This document shows, one piece after another, positions 1-6,507 of a DNA stretch of 10,998 nucleotides. The DNA is from Archaeoglobus sp. (lineage in GTDB: Archaea; Halobacteriota; Archaeoglobi; Archaeoglobales; Archaeoglobaceae). Location: positions 1 to 10,998 of the forward strand of contig QNXS01000066.1 in the NCBI GenBank assembly GCA_003978865.1, read 5' to 3'. Position 1 is the stretch's first letter. The number at the start of each line of letters is the position of its first letter. A program made the position numbers and the translations under genes. The notes under the pieces are model-generated. The model worked only from the letters and a program-made list of their open reading frames with translations, was not told the DNA's origin and did no database searches.

Positions 1-138
1 ACTCTCCGCTTCGCTTTGGTGCTTTCACACTCGGACAACAAGCGGATAAACGGTTTCAGGCTCTCAACCCTAACCCAAACCCACTTTGTGGGCTTCGCAC
101 ATTCGCAATACGTTATATGAAATTGAGGCGATGTTGCT
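1..138. other. Pyrimidine-rich segment with small hairpin ahead of the first gene
   Basis: This stretch is richer in C, T and G than the A-rich DNA that follows. It contains a perfect 5-bp inverted repeat with a TTT loop at 80-92 (CCCAC-TTT-GTGGG). Frame 1 is open from the window edge to a TGA at 118-120, so it could be the last 39 codons of an upstream gene, but I do not recognise the peptide. A TATA-like TTATAT at 113-118 and a Shine-Dalgarno-like GAGGCGAT at 124-131 precede the ATG at 139. Function otherwise unknown. Confidence 0.3.
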
Positions 139-1148
139 ATGATTCCGGGGAATATAAAAAGAGAACACATTATTAAAGCAATAGAGGAAACTAGAAAAAA
201 TGGAATTCCAAAAAGCAGAAAGAAATTTCTTTTAGAAGTCAATGGAGAATATTATCCCCCCAAATATGTTATTTCATTGGCCAACAAGTATGTTAATGGT
301 GAAATATTAGATCCCACTAAGTTTAATGGAGGTAAAGAAACAAACGGTTTTCTCAGGAAGCTTGGCTTCAATGTCGTAAGTGTTTCAGTAAAGGAAGAAA
401 AAGCTACTGAATCACCTAAAATGAAAAAAGAAAGAAAATTTCCAAATACTCACAAAGGTGAAAGATGCCCCAGATGTAAAGAAACTATTAAAAGACTTTT
501 AGAGAAAATTTACGGAAAAGTTGAAGGGAACTATAAGTTTAATGTAGGAACTCGTCCAGAAAATTTTAAAGGAAGACCATATTATAACAAATTAAGGGAA
601 ATTTATGAAGCACTTAAGAGTTATAGAGGATTTAAAGAATTTGTTAAAGCAAAGACACCTCCAAATTGAGACCTCTTTATTCCAAATCCTGGATTTATTG
701 TAGAATTTGATGAATCCCAACATTTTACATTGCCGAGAAAAATAGCTCTAGAGAGATATCCTTCCGACCTTGAATTAGGGTTTAACAGAGAAAAATGGAT
801 TAGATTATGCGAAAAAATTAATGCTAAAGATAATTATCCTCCCTATAGAGATGAACAACGCGCATGGTATGATACCCTAAGAGACTCTCTCCCGGCAATA
901 TTGGAATTAAAACCTACAGTTAGACTCTTTGCTAAGGATTTTGTGTGGTGTAGGTTAAATCCAGATAATCCAAAAGATGTAGAAAAATTTAAAAGAATGA
1001 TAGAAAATAAGGCAGACTTTGGGGTATTAAAATAAGAAAAGATCAAAATCTTTTTAGCGAGGATAATTATTACTGATGGATGGGAAGGGAGGCCTGAGAT
1101 GCAAAAAAGTTGCTTAAAGAAATTTATGATAAATGGCCAAAAGGATAA
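139..1148 (+). pseudogene. Broken nuclease-like gene with ScoMcrA-like N-terminal domain
   Basis: Residues 1-80 resemble the DNA-binding 'head' domain found at the N-terminus of ScoMcrA-like restriction proteins (YYPPKYVISLAN, then GGKETNGFLRKLGF). A central CPRCKETI segment follows. After it the frame meets TGA at 667-669, but the same frame continues at once with sensible protein: DLFIPNPGFIVEFDESQHFT, then RDEQRAWYDTLRD. EFDESQHF resembles the D/E-x-Q-H part of PD-(D/E)XK nucleases related to homing endonucleases, so a nuclease role is inferred. A second in-frame TAA lies at 1033-1035, again followed by plausible protein (ARIIITDGWEGRPEMQ). A frameshift at the A6 run near 1102-1107 then leads to LLKEIYDKWPKG and a TAA at 1146-1148. 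The TGA most simply replaces TGG (Trp). The ATG at 139 has GAGGCGAT seven bases upstream. Two stops plus a frameshift argue for a pseudogene. Family assignment is from memory and moderate. Confidence 0.6.
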
Positions 1149-1440
1149 GAATGACTTACCAGATGCTTTAATGAAATGGAAGATCTGGAAGGAAAAAGGC
1201 ATAATTTCAGATGAATTGTTTGGAATAGGACCTAAGCCAGATAAGCAAAAGTGCTGGGTTGTTGATGTTGAAACCATAAGAGAAAACGATTATTACCTCA
1301 ATGCCAACCGCCACACTCCTTATAAAGTTGAAGAAGTTGAATACGAAGATCCCACAACGCTTATGGAGGAGCTAATTTCAAAGTAGGAGGAAATACTTGA
1401 GGGATTAGTTAAATTAAAGACACTTTGTGGGGGGTGGAAT
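1141..1440 (+). pseudogene. hsdM: C-terminal remnant of type I methyltransferase HsdM
   Basis: Frame 1 encodes KNDLPDALMKWKIWKEKG, then a C-terminal block WVVDVETIRENDYYLNANR followed by TPYKVEEVEYEDP. The I-R-x-N-D-Y-x-L-N-x-x-R signature is typical of the extreme C-terminus of the N6-adenine methyltransferase subunit of type I restriction-modification systems. The catalytic parts (SAM motif I and NPPF) are absent, so this is only the last 80-100 residues. A TAG at 1384-1386 interrupts it; the frame continues with EEILEGLVKL, which matches the usual HsdM tail, so the TAG is probably a nonsense mutation. The 5' side joins directly to the broken nuclease gene, which implies a deletion or recombination. 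The 3' side abuts the first MNT gene, and hsdS remains lie beyond the toxin genes, as expected for a decayed hsdM-x-hsdS operon. It has no start codon or ribosome binding site of its own that I trust. Confidence 0.7.
1429..1437 (+). promoter_or_regulatory. Ribosome binding site of first MNT gene
   Basis: A G-rich GGGGGGTGG ends three bases before the ATG at 1441 and can pair with the archaeal 16S 3' end. It supports the chosen start and independent translation of the MNT gene, even though the hsdM remnant upstream is in the same frame without an intervening stop after 1386. Confidence 0.5.
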
Positions 1441-1749
1441 ATGAAGACTCTGCATGAAATATTAAAAATTCTGGAAATCCATAAGCAAGAACTCAAAGAA
1501 AGGTTTGGAGTCTTAAAGATTGGTGTATTTGGTTCAATTGCAAGAGGAGAGGAAACGGGAAAGAGCGATATAGACATTTATGTGGAAATTGACCTTGAAA
1601 AAATGAGTTTTTCAAAGTATCTGGAACTCATAGATTATTTGGAAAATTTGCTTGGTAGAAAAGTAGATCTTCTGACAAGGGATAGTGTTGAGACTATAAG
1701 AATTCCTTACATCAAAGAGGAAATCAAAGGGAGTATAGTTTATGTATAG
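1441..1749 (+). CDS. mntA: MntA-type nucleotidyltransferase antitoxin (first copy)
   Basis: A 102-residue minimal nucleotidyltransferase. The GSX10DXD signature is complete: G31-S32, then D43-I-D45 in GSIARGEETGKSDIDIYVEI. A second conserved part, LLGRKVDLLT, follows near residue 70. Proteins of this family are antitoxins of HEPN toxins; characterised MntA enzymes add AMP to the tyrosine of the HEPN R-X4-H-X-Y motif and so silence the RNase. The gene overlaps the following HEPN gene by 8 bp, the usual two-gene toxin-antitoxin arrangement, and has a strong G-rich ribosome binding site. It starts directly at the end of the hsdM remnant. It is diverged from but clearly paralogous to the MNT gene at 2095 (both begin MKTLxEIxxIL). 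It appears intact. Activity on HEPN-1 is inferred from family and context. Confidence 0.87.
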   Translation: MKTLHEILKILEIHKQELKERFGVLKIGVFGSIARGEETGKSDIDIYVEIDLEKMSFSKYLELIDYLENLLGRKVDLLTRDSVETIRIPYIKEEIKGSIVYV

Positions 1750-2098
1750 AACCGATAAAGAGTTTTTGTTTGATATGCTTGAAGCGTGCAAACGGATAAA
1801 AAAGTATGTATCAGGCTTAAATTATGATGATTTTCTTAAAAATGATGAAAAGCAGGATGCGGTAATAAGAAACATTGAAATAATCGGGGAAGCAGTAAAG
1901 AAAATTTCTCAGGGGTTAAAAGATAAATATAAAGATGTTGAATGGAAGAATATAGCGGGAATGCGAGATAAACTTATCCATTTTTATTTTGGTGTGAAGC
2001 TGGAAATAGTCTGGGTCGTTGCCACTAAGGAAATCCCTGTCCTTGAGAGTAAGATAAAAGAAATTCTGCAAAAGGAAGGGTGGGGTAATAGAGCATGA
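1742..2098 (+). CDS. hepT: HepT-type HEPN RNase toxin (first copy)
   Basis: A 118-residue HEPN (DUF86) protein of normal length. It has NIEIIGEAVKKIS in the middle and the diagnostic RX4HXY motif at R75-DKLI-H80-F-Y82, followed by the usual FGVKLEIVW and a C-terminal helix. In this family Arg and His form the metal-independent RNase site, and the Tyr is the residue AMPylated by the partner MntA. The start codon lies inside the end of the upstream MNT gene (8 bp overlap), and its stop overlaps the next MNT start by ATGA, so all four genes form one tight transcription unit. The gene looks functional. The likely role is a toxin-antitoxin or abortive-infection module, here sitting between hsdM and hsdS remains. 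Confidence 0.87.
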   Translation: MYRTDKEFLFDMLEACKRIKKYVSGLNYDDFLKNDEKQDAVIRNIEIIGEAVKKISQGLKDKYKDVEWKNIAGMRDKLIHFYFGVKLEIVWVVATKEIPVLESKIKEILQKEGWGNRA

Positions 2099-2385
2099 AA
2101 ACTTTGCAGGAAATTATGGAAATACTAATCGGACAAAAAGAGGAGCTTAGAAAAAAGTATAAAATTAAAAAAATAAAAATTTTTGGCTCATATGCGAGAG
2201 GAGAACAGAGAGAGGCGAGTGATATTGACCTTATAGTGGATTTTGAAGAGATCCCTACATTCATTGAACTTATGAAAATTCAGGAGGAACTGGAAAAACT
2301 CCTGGGTGTAAAAGTTGACCTTCTCACCGAGGAAAGCATAAGCCCCTTTATAAAACCATACATTAAAGAGGTTGTGACAATATGA
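2095..2385 (+). CDS. mntA: MntA-type nucleotidyltransferase antitoxin (second copy)
   Basis: A 96-residue minimal nucleotidyltransferase with an intact GSX10DXD motif (G31-S32, D43-I-D45 in GSYARGEQREASDIDLIVDF) and the later LLGVKVDLLTEESI segment. It is a paralogue of the MNT at 1441 with the same N-terminal pattern, but the two differ at many positions, so the duplication is old or the two pairs were acquired separately. It overlaps the preceding HEPN gene and the following HEPN gene by ATGA each (translational coupling). Its natural partner, the HEPN at 2382, is C-terminally truncated, so this antitoxin may be functionally orphaned or may act on the other HEPN. Confidence 0.85.
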   Translation: MKTLQEIMEILIGQKEELRKKYKIKKIKIFGSYARGEQREASDIDLIVDFEEIPTFIELMKIQEELEKLLGVKVDLLTEESISPFIKPYIKEVVTI

Positions 2386-2768
2386 AATTTGCAAAGCCCT
2401 ATCTTGAGCACATTTTGCAGGAGTGCGAGTTTCTCATAGAAAAGTCAAAGGAGATAAAGTTTGATGATTTTATTGAAGAGCCGGTTCTTATGCGTGCCTT
2501 TGTAAGAAGCCTTGAGATAATTGGCGAGGCTGTTAAAAACCTGCCTACGGGATTCAGAGAAAAGTATTCAGAAGTCCCATGGAAGGAAATAGCGGGTATG
2601 AGAGACAAACTTATCCACGAATACTTTGGCGTAAATTACAAAATTGTTTGGAAAAGAGGGCTGGCGATGAACTTTGAAAACCTGCCAGAAACTTGGAAGG
2701 TTGTGAGATTGGGAAGGGTTGTAAGTAAGGTTGTAAGTGGATTTGCTATAAATAAAAATTTCATGTAA
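2382..2768 (+). CDS. Truncated HepT-type HEPN toxin fused to HsdS N-terminus
   Basis: Residues 1-90 are a HEPN domain with LEIIGEAVKNLP and the complete RX4HXY motif (R74-DKLI-H79-E-Y81), ending at FGVNYKIVW. The usual C-terminal helix of some 25-30 residues is missing. From residue 91 the sequence changes to RGLA, and from Met96 it is the beginning of a type I specificity protein (MNFENLPETWKVVRLG, then VSGFAI), ending at a TAA at 2766-2768. So a deletion has removed the end of the HEPN gene and joined it in frame to the hsdS start (ATG at 2667). The active-site motif survives, but HEPN folding and dimerisation are doubtful. The start overlaps the preceding MNT stop by ATGA. An active chimera, a dead toxin, or a dominant-negative partner of HEPN-1 cannot be told apart from the sequence. 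Confidence 0.7.
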   Translation: MKFAKPYLEHILQECEFLIEKSKEIKFDDFIEEPVLMRAFVRSLEIIGEAVKNLPTGFREKYSEVPWKEIAGMRDKLIHEYFGVNYKIVWKRGLAMNFENLPETWKVVRLGRVVSKVVSGFAINKNFM

Positions 2769-3110
2769 ACAAAGGAAGGATTAATCAGTTGAGACACACA
2801 ATATTAGTTTAGATGGATCGGTTAATTTGGATGGGGTGGTATATGTTCCCCATATAGCAAAATACGATTACATTTTCCCCAAAAAGGGAGAAGTGGTATT
2901 CAATAATAGTATTTAATTGACGGGTTATTTCTAACATTTTATTTGAGATACTTACAGAGTATAGGCTATTTTTCTTCAATTTGTTCAAGATAGGTCAAGC
3001 GGGTGTAAATACGCAAAAACTTTTGAATATTACAGTTTTCTTCCCCCACTCTTCGAACAAAAACGCATTGTTGAAATTCACAGCCTTGCAGAGGATTTAA
3101 TAAGTAAGCA
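2667..3110 (+). pseudogene. hsdS: Decayed type I specificity subunit HsdS (about half a gene)
   Basis: Pieces of one HsdS target-recognition half can be followed through all three forward frames. Frame 3 (2667-2765) gives LPETWKVVRLG and SGFAI. Frame 2 (about 2765-2800) gives VNKGRINQLRHT. Frame 1 (2800-2931) gives NISLDGSVNLDGVVYVP, then KKGEVVFNNSI, a TAA at 2914-2916, and LTGYF. Frame 2 again (2942-3034) gives IGQAGVNTQKLLNIT. Frame 1 (3037-3108) gives FLPPLFEQKRIVEI and AEDLISK. The blocks NNS-x-E-L-x-G, QAGVNxxKLxNI and PPLxEQxRIV are hallmarks of HsdS. The TAA at 2914 most likely replaces a Glu codon (GAA). At least four frame changes, one nonsense codon and a gap after LTGYF show that the gene is dead. 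A complete HsdS has two such halves; the second is missing. Confidence 0.8.
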
Positions 3111-3224
3111 AACCTTTATAACAGCGCAATCTAGCAATTTATTGGGCAAAGGCACTTTAGATGTTCACAACAACATCCAAAATTTCGGCTTGGCGGCTTT
3201 AAAAATAATTGGGAGGTATGAAAT
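3111..3224 (+). promoter_or_regulatory. Leader of the restriction endonuclease gene, with strong ribosome binding site
   Basis: No gene is seen here. Frame 1 from the hsdS remnant stays open to 3228 but no longer resembles HsdS. GGGAGGT at 3211-3217 is a near-perfect archaeal Shine-Dalgarno sequence, with seven bases between it and the ATG at 3225. It decides that start over the ATG at 3218, which opens only a 12-codon frame. TTTATAA at 3115-3121 could be a TATA box, giving a leader of about 80 bases; this is a weak guess. Confidence 0.5.
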
Positions 3225-4013
3225 ATGAGCTTAAAAGAACAAACTTGCAATAAAATACACAATCTTTTGATAAATATTGTTAGGACCAAGCTAAGAGAGT
3301 ATAAACCAGAAACAAACTATATGCCATTTCATTTTAGATTGTTAGGGAGAGATAGGTACGCTATGTTTTCATTCATCCAATCAATGAATACTACATTTGG
3401 AATTTCTATATGGGAACAAGTTGCTGTTATTCTCGCTGAAAGTGCCGGATTTCAAGCTATGAGGCAATATGATCTACTAGGAAACATAGATACTGAAACT
3501 GAAAAATTAATCCAAAATATTCATTATGAGCTAAGAGCAGGTACAAGGCAAGTAGATAAATTAGAGGAGATTGAGCTTATAAGAAAAAGTATAAAGGAAG
3601 GTGTACCAAAGAAAGACCCTGATTCGAGAGTAGACCTTTTTGTAAGAATTGGTGATGTGGAAAATTATTTTGATATAACGAGTGCAAAGCCCAACATGAA
3701 AGAGTTTGCAGCATTAAAACTAAAACTTTTAAGGTGGACAGCATTGAGATTAAGTCAAGATAAAAACGCTAAGGTATTTACAAGACTTGCAATACCATAC
3801 AACCCTTATCATCCTCAACCTTATCAACGGTGGACTTTGAAAGGCTTGTATGACTTAGATGGAGGAGAGATCTTAGTTGGAGAAGAATTTTGGAATTTTG
3901 TTGCGGATGATGACATATATGATGAATTATTAGATGTATTTCGGGAAGCAGGAAATGAATTGAGGGAAGAAATAGACAGAAAATTCGCTCAATTCCGAAA
4001 AAGAAGTGATTAA
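3225..4013 (+). CDS. TdeIII-family type II restriction endonuclease
   Basis: A 262-residue protein matching, from memory, the TdeIII restriction endonuclease family. Its characteristic order is present: MPFHFRLLGRDR (33-44), FSFIQSMNTTFG (48-59), VDLFV (136-140), a DITSAKPN segment (150-157), then AIPYNPYHPQPYQRWTLKGL (189-208), EEFWNF (220-225) and a C-terminal EIDRKFAQF. The prototype TdeIII is reported to recognise GGNCC; whether this protein shares that target is unknown. The fold should be PD-(D/E)XK, with D137 and D150 as likely metal-binding acids. The residue two after D150 is T152, where I would expect Lys (family pattern D-x-K-T-A-K-P-N); K155 is nearby and could substitute. Length is about normal and there are no breaks. 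The stop overlaps or abuts the methyltransferase start, which supports a restriction-modification operon. Confidence 0.82.
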   Translation: MSLKEQTCNKIHNLLINIVRTKLREYKPETNYMPFHFRLLGRDRYAMFSFIQSMNTTFGISIWEQVAVILAESAGFQAMRQYDLLGNIDTETEKLIQNIHYELRAGTRQVDKLEEIELIRKSIKEGVPKKDPDSRVDLFVRIGDVENYFDITSAKPNMKEFAALKLKLLRWTALRLSQDKNAKVFTRLAIPYNPYHPQPYQRWTLKGLYDLDGGEILVGEEFWNFVADDDIYDELLDVFREAGNELREEIDRKFAQFRKRSD

Positions 4014-4014
4014 A

Positions 4015-6339
4015 ATGAATAGAAAACTAATTGAAAAATGGTTTCCAGTAAGGGAAATAAGTAGAGATGCTGGAATCGAAATGGCATATAAGTCTGCATC
4101 TGCGTACATAAAACATGCAAGAGAGATTGGAATATCTGGAAATATAGGAAGAGATTTCTTTGACCCTAAAATAAGAAATTTACACCCATGGTTTGCTCGA
4201 AGGCCATGTTCTGCAGCTAGGTCAATAACTCTCGCATCCATTTTTACTAACGGTGTTGATAATGATGTATTTATGGACGCTCTTGGGTGGAATATGAAAA
4301 AAGAAGCATACCTTCAAAACAAATATCCCCCACTTTTATTTTATACAGATCCTAAGAGGGACATAATTACAAATTTGTTAAACAAGGAAGGGAAAAAATC
4401 AGATGAAATTGTTGTTTGTGATCCAATGGCTGGTGGGGGAACAATTCCTTTTGAAAGTCTAAGATTAGGGTTTAGAACGGTGGCAATTGATTACAGCCCA
4501 GTAGCGTATATTATCCTAAAAGCCACAATAGAGTATCCTGCCAAATATGGTAAAGAGCTTGCAAATAGGGTGAAGGAAGAAGCGAAGAAATTAATTTCCT
4601 ATATCGAAAAAAATCTCGGTAATTTTTACCCAGAGGATACTGAAGGATATATATTTGCAAGAGGAGTTAAATGTCCCAAATGTGGTGGACATATCCCATT
4701 AGTTCACAATTCAGAAATTGCGAGCAAATATTATTTAGGTTTTCATTTTAACAATGAAAAGAAATACTTTATTCCTTATATTTCTAAATTCCCAACCGAG
4801 TTGCCCCATATTAAAAGGGGAGTAATCGTATGTCCTTACTGTGGACATGCGATGAAAAAATATCAAACTTATAGAATTTGGACAGAGAAACATAACAAAA
4901 TTCTAGAAGACCTTGCTAAAGGAAAAATTAACAAGGATGATATTTTATTCACCCACATCGTTTTAATTAGACAAACAAAAGATGGGTATAAGGTAGCCAA
5001 CGATAAAGATTTTAAAGCTTTTTTGAAAGCCTGTAAGCGGTTTTCTGATTCATTTACGGAAATTAAGCCATACCTACCGATGGAGGAAATCCCGAAAGAT
5101 AATGAGGTCTTTGACCCAGTTAAAAAACATGGCATTAGGTATTGGTATCAATTGTTTAATCCTCGTCAATTACTTTCAGTTGCACATCTTATAAGATACA
5201 TAAATGAACGAATACTCGCAATAGAACCTACCGATGATATTGGAAAAGCGTCAATGTTATACCTTGCCTTAGGAATAAGCCGAGTTATAGATTATAATTC
5301 AATTGTAACCACATGGAAAAAGGGTACAATAAGAGATACACTCGGACAATATGCGAGAAATAGAAAAGTATCGTATGGAGAGGCGTATTGTGAAGCCATA
5401 GTTCCTCGAAGGAATCTAAGATGGATTTTTGAAACAGATATAAATAAGAAAACTCAAGGTGGTATAGTACCCGTATTACAAGAAATCTGCAAAAGATTGG
5501 AGGGGTTGGGTGATAAAATTAGTGTAATCCATGGAGATGCAAGAAGATTAACATCTTATTTCAACGAAAAATTCGATTTAATAAATGTTGACCCACCTTA
5601 TTTTGATACGCACATTTATAGTGACATCAGTGAATATTTCTGGCAAGTGTTGAGATTATCCCTCAAACAGCTTATAGATGATGGATTTATATTCAATAAC
5701 AAAGAAATAGTTGAATGGAATACGCTCTCTCAAACTGTCCCAAGAGAAGGGGAACTGATAGTAAGAAAAAGTAAAAATCATGTTAGAGGTCAGAACGAAT
5801 TTAATGAAATTTGGTATGCTAAACAGATGTTAGAATTCCTCAAAGAAGCATATAGTATATTGAAAGATGATGGACTTTTGATTGTATGGTTTACGCATAG
5901 AAGCTTAAATGCTTGGAAATCAATAATAAGCGCTTTATATGGTAGCAATTTTTACATAACAAGAATATGGCCGGTAACGACTGAACTTCTTACCAGACTT
6001 GTAGCCAAGAAGAACAATAATGTCCTTGATAGGACTCTTATAATCGTTGCGAGAAAGAAACTTGAAACAAAAATTGGTATGGAAGAACACGCTCAAAAAT
6101 TGGCTTATGAGATTGCTGATGCTTTAAAAGAAATAGGAACATCGGGTAAGGAACTTAAAACATTCTTATATGCAGCGATTATGAGCGGTGTCACTGTAGA
6201 GCCTCTAAAAAATGATCCAATTAATTACTGTTATTCCAAACTTATACCAAAATCATTGAAGATAGCGGATGAAATTATCCCCACAATAATAGCCAATTTT
6301 CAAGAAAATAACAATGATGAACTCTATAGAACTCCATAA
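4015..6339 (+). CDS. DUF1156-type Zn-ribbon DNA amino-methyltransferase
   Basis: A 774-residue protein from the ATG at 4015. A GTG at 4006 in the same frame would add three residues, but the bases GTGAT (4006-4010) look like part of the ribosome binding site, so I prefer the ATG. The N-terminus (FPVREIS, then LHPWFARRPCSAAR) matches the DUF1156 domain of COG1743-type adenine-specific DNA methylases. SAM motif I is DPMAGGGT (about residues 136-143), followed by an acidic DYSPVA. Two CxxC pairs (KCPKCGG near 220-223, VCPYCGH near 273-276) form a Zn ribbon. The catalytic motif is DPPYFD (about 526-531), which indicates exocyclic amino methylation (N6-adenine or N4-cytosine), not C5. The target-recognition part probably lies in the roughly 380 residues between motif I and DPPY. 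The gene follows the endonuclease without a gap and is the likely protecting methyltransferase. It appears intact. Confidence 0.85.
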   Translation: MNRKLIEKWFPVREISRDAGIEMAYKSASAYIKHAREIGISGNIGRDFFDPKIRNLHPWFARRPCSAARSITLASIFTNGVDNDVFMDALGWNMKKEAYLQNKYPPLLFYTDPKRDIITNLLNKEGKKSDEIVVCDPMAGGGTIPFESLRLGFRTVAIDYSPVAYIILKATIEYPAKYGKELANRVKEEAKKLISYIEKNLGNFYPEDTEGYIFARGVKCPKCGGHIPLVHNSEIASKYYLGFHFNNEKKYFIPYISKFPTELPHIKRGVIVCPYCGHAMKKYQTYRIWTEKHNKILEDLAKGKINKDDILFTHIVLIRQTKDGYKVANDKDFKAFLKACKRFSDSFTEIKPYLPMEEIPKDNEVFDPVKKHGIRYWYQLFNPRQLLSVAHLIRYINERILAIEPTDDIGKASMLYLALGISRVIDYNSIVTTWKKGTIRDTLGQYARNRKVSYGEAYCEAIVPRRNLRWIFETDINKKTQGGIVPVLQEICKRLEGLGDKISVIHGDARRLTSYFNEKFDLINVDPPYFDTHIYSDISEYFWQVLRLSLKQLIDDGFIFNNKEIVEWNTLSQTVPREGELIVRKSKNHVRGQNEFNEIWYAKQMLEFLKEAYSILKDDGLLIVWFTHRSLNAWKSIISALYGSNFYITRIWPVTTELLTRLVAKKNNNVLDRTLIIVARKKLETKIGMEEHAQKLAYEIADALKEIGTSGKELKTFLYAAIMSGVTVEPLKNDPINYCYSKLIPKSLKIADEIIPTIIANFQENNNDELYRTP

Positions 6340-6483
6340 GCTCTTTTAGAAGATGATTAGAATGATGCCTCGCACCTATCTGCCCCTTTAGTCACTTCAA
6401 CCTTCTAAGGGTATACAACAATCGAGTGTGGCTTTGGCTAAAACCATTCATCCAAAAGGTGTGTTGCTCAAAATACTAAAATA
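6340..6483. other. Gap between convergent genes; likely edge of the defence island
   Basis: Between the methyltransferase stop and the minus-strand aldolase terminator I find no convincing gene, repeat or RNA. It lies where gene content changes from defence genes to metabolism and signalling. No tRNA-like or obvious attachment-site duplication is visible. The CTCTTTTAG just after the stop at 6339 could be a weak terminator. Confidence 0.3.
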
Positions 6484-6507
6484 ACATGTAAAAAAATATA
6501 TAAAAAT
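6484..6507 (-). terminator. T-rich terminator of the aldolase gene
   Basis: Read on the minus strand, the sequence just after the aldolase stop codon is AATTTTTATATATTTTTTTACA. It holds T5 and T7 runs without a stem-loop, the usual form of an archaeal intrinsic terminator. Confidence 0.55.

Noticed and set aside
667..669. Recoding of the in-frame TGA as selenocysteine
   Set aside because: A second stop (TAA) and a frameshift follow in the same gene, no SECIS-like hairpin was seen, and Trp (TGG) fits the context NWDLF; a decayed gene is simpler.
730..1035. Independent 101-residue gene starting with TTG at 730
   Set aside because: It is in the same frame as the gene at 139, and protein-like sequence continues between the TGA and this TTG, so it is the second part of the broken gene.
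1099..1386. Independent 95-residue gene starting at ATG 1099
   Set aside because: Its first residues are a frameshifted reading of the nuclease-like gene, and the rest is the HsdM C-terminus; no separate start signal.
82..1431. Shared 11-mer CACTTTGTGGG at 82-92 and 1421-1431 as a direct repeat
   Set aside because: Matches of this length are expected by chance in 11 kb, and the flanking bases do not match.
4006..4014. GTG start of the methyltransferase at 4006
   Set aside because: The GTGAT there reads better as a ribosome binding site for the ATG at 4015; the difference is three residues and cannot be settled by sequence alone.
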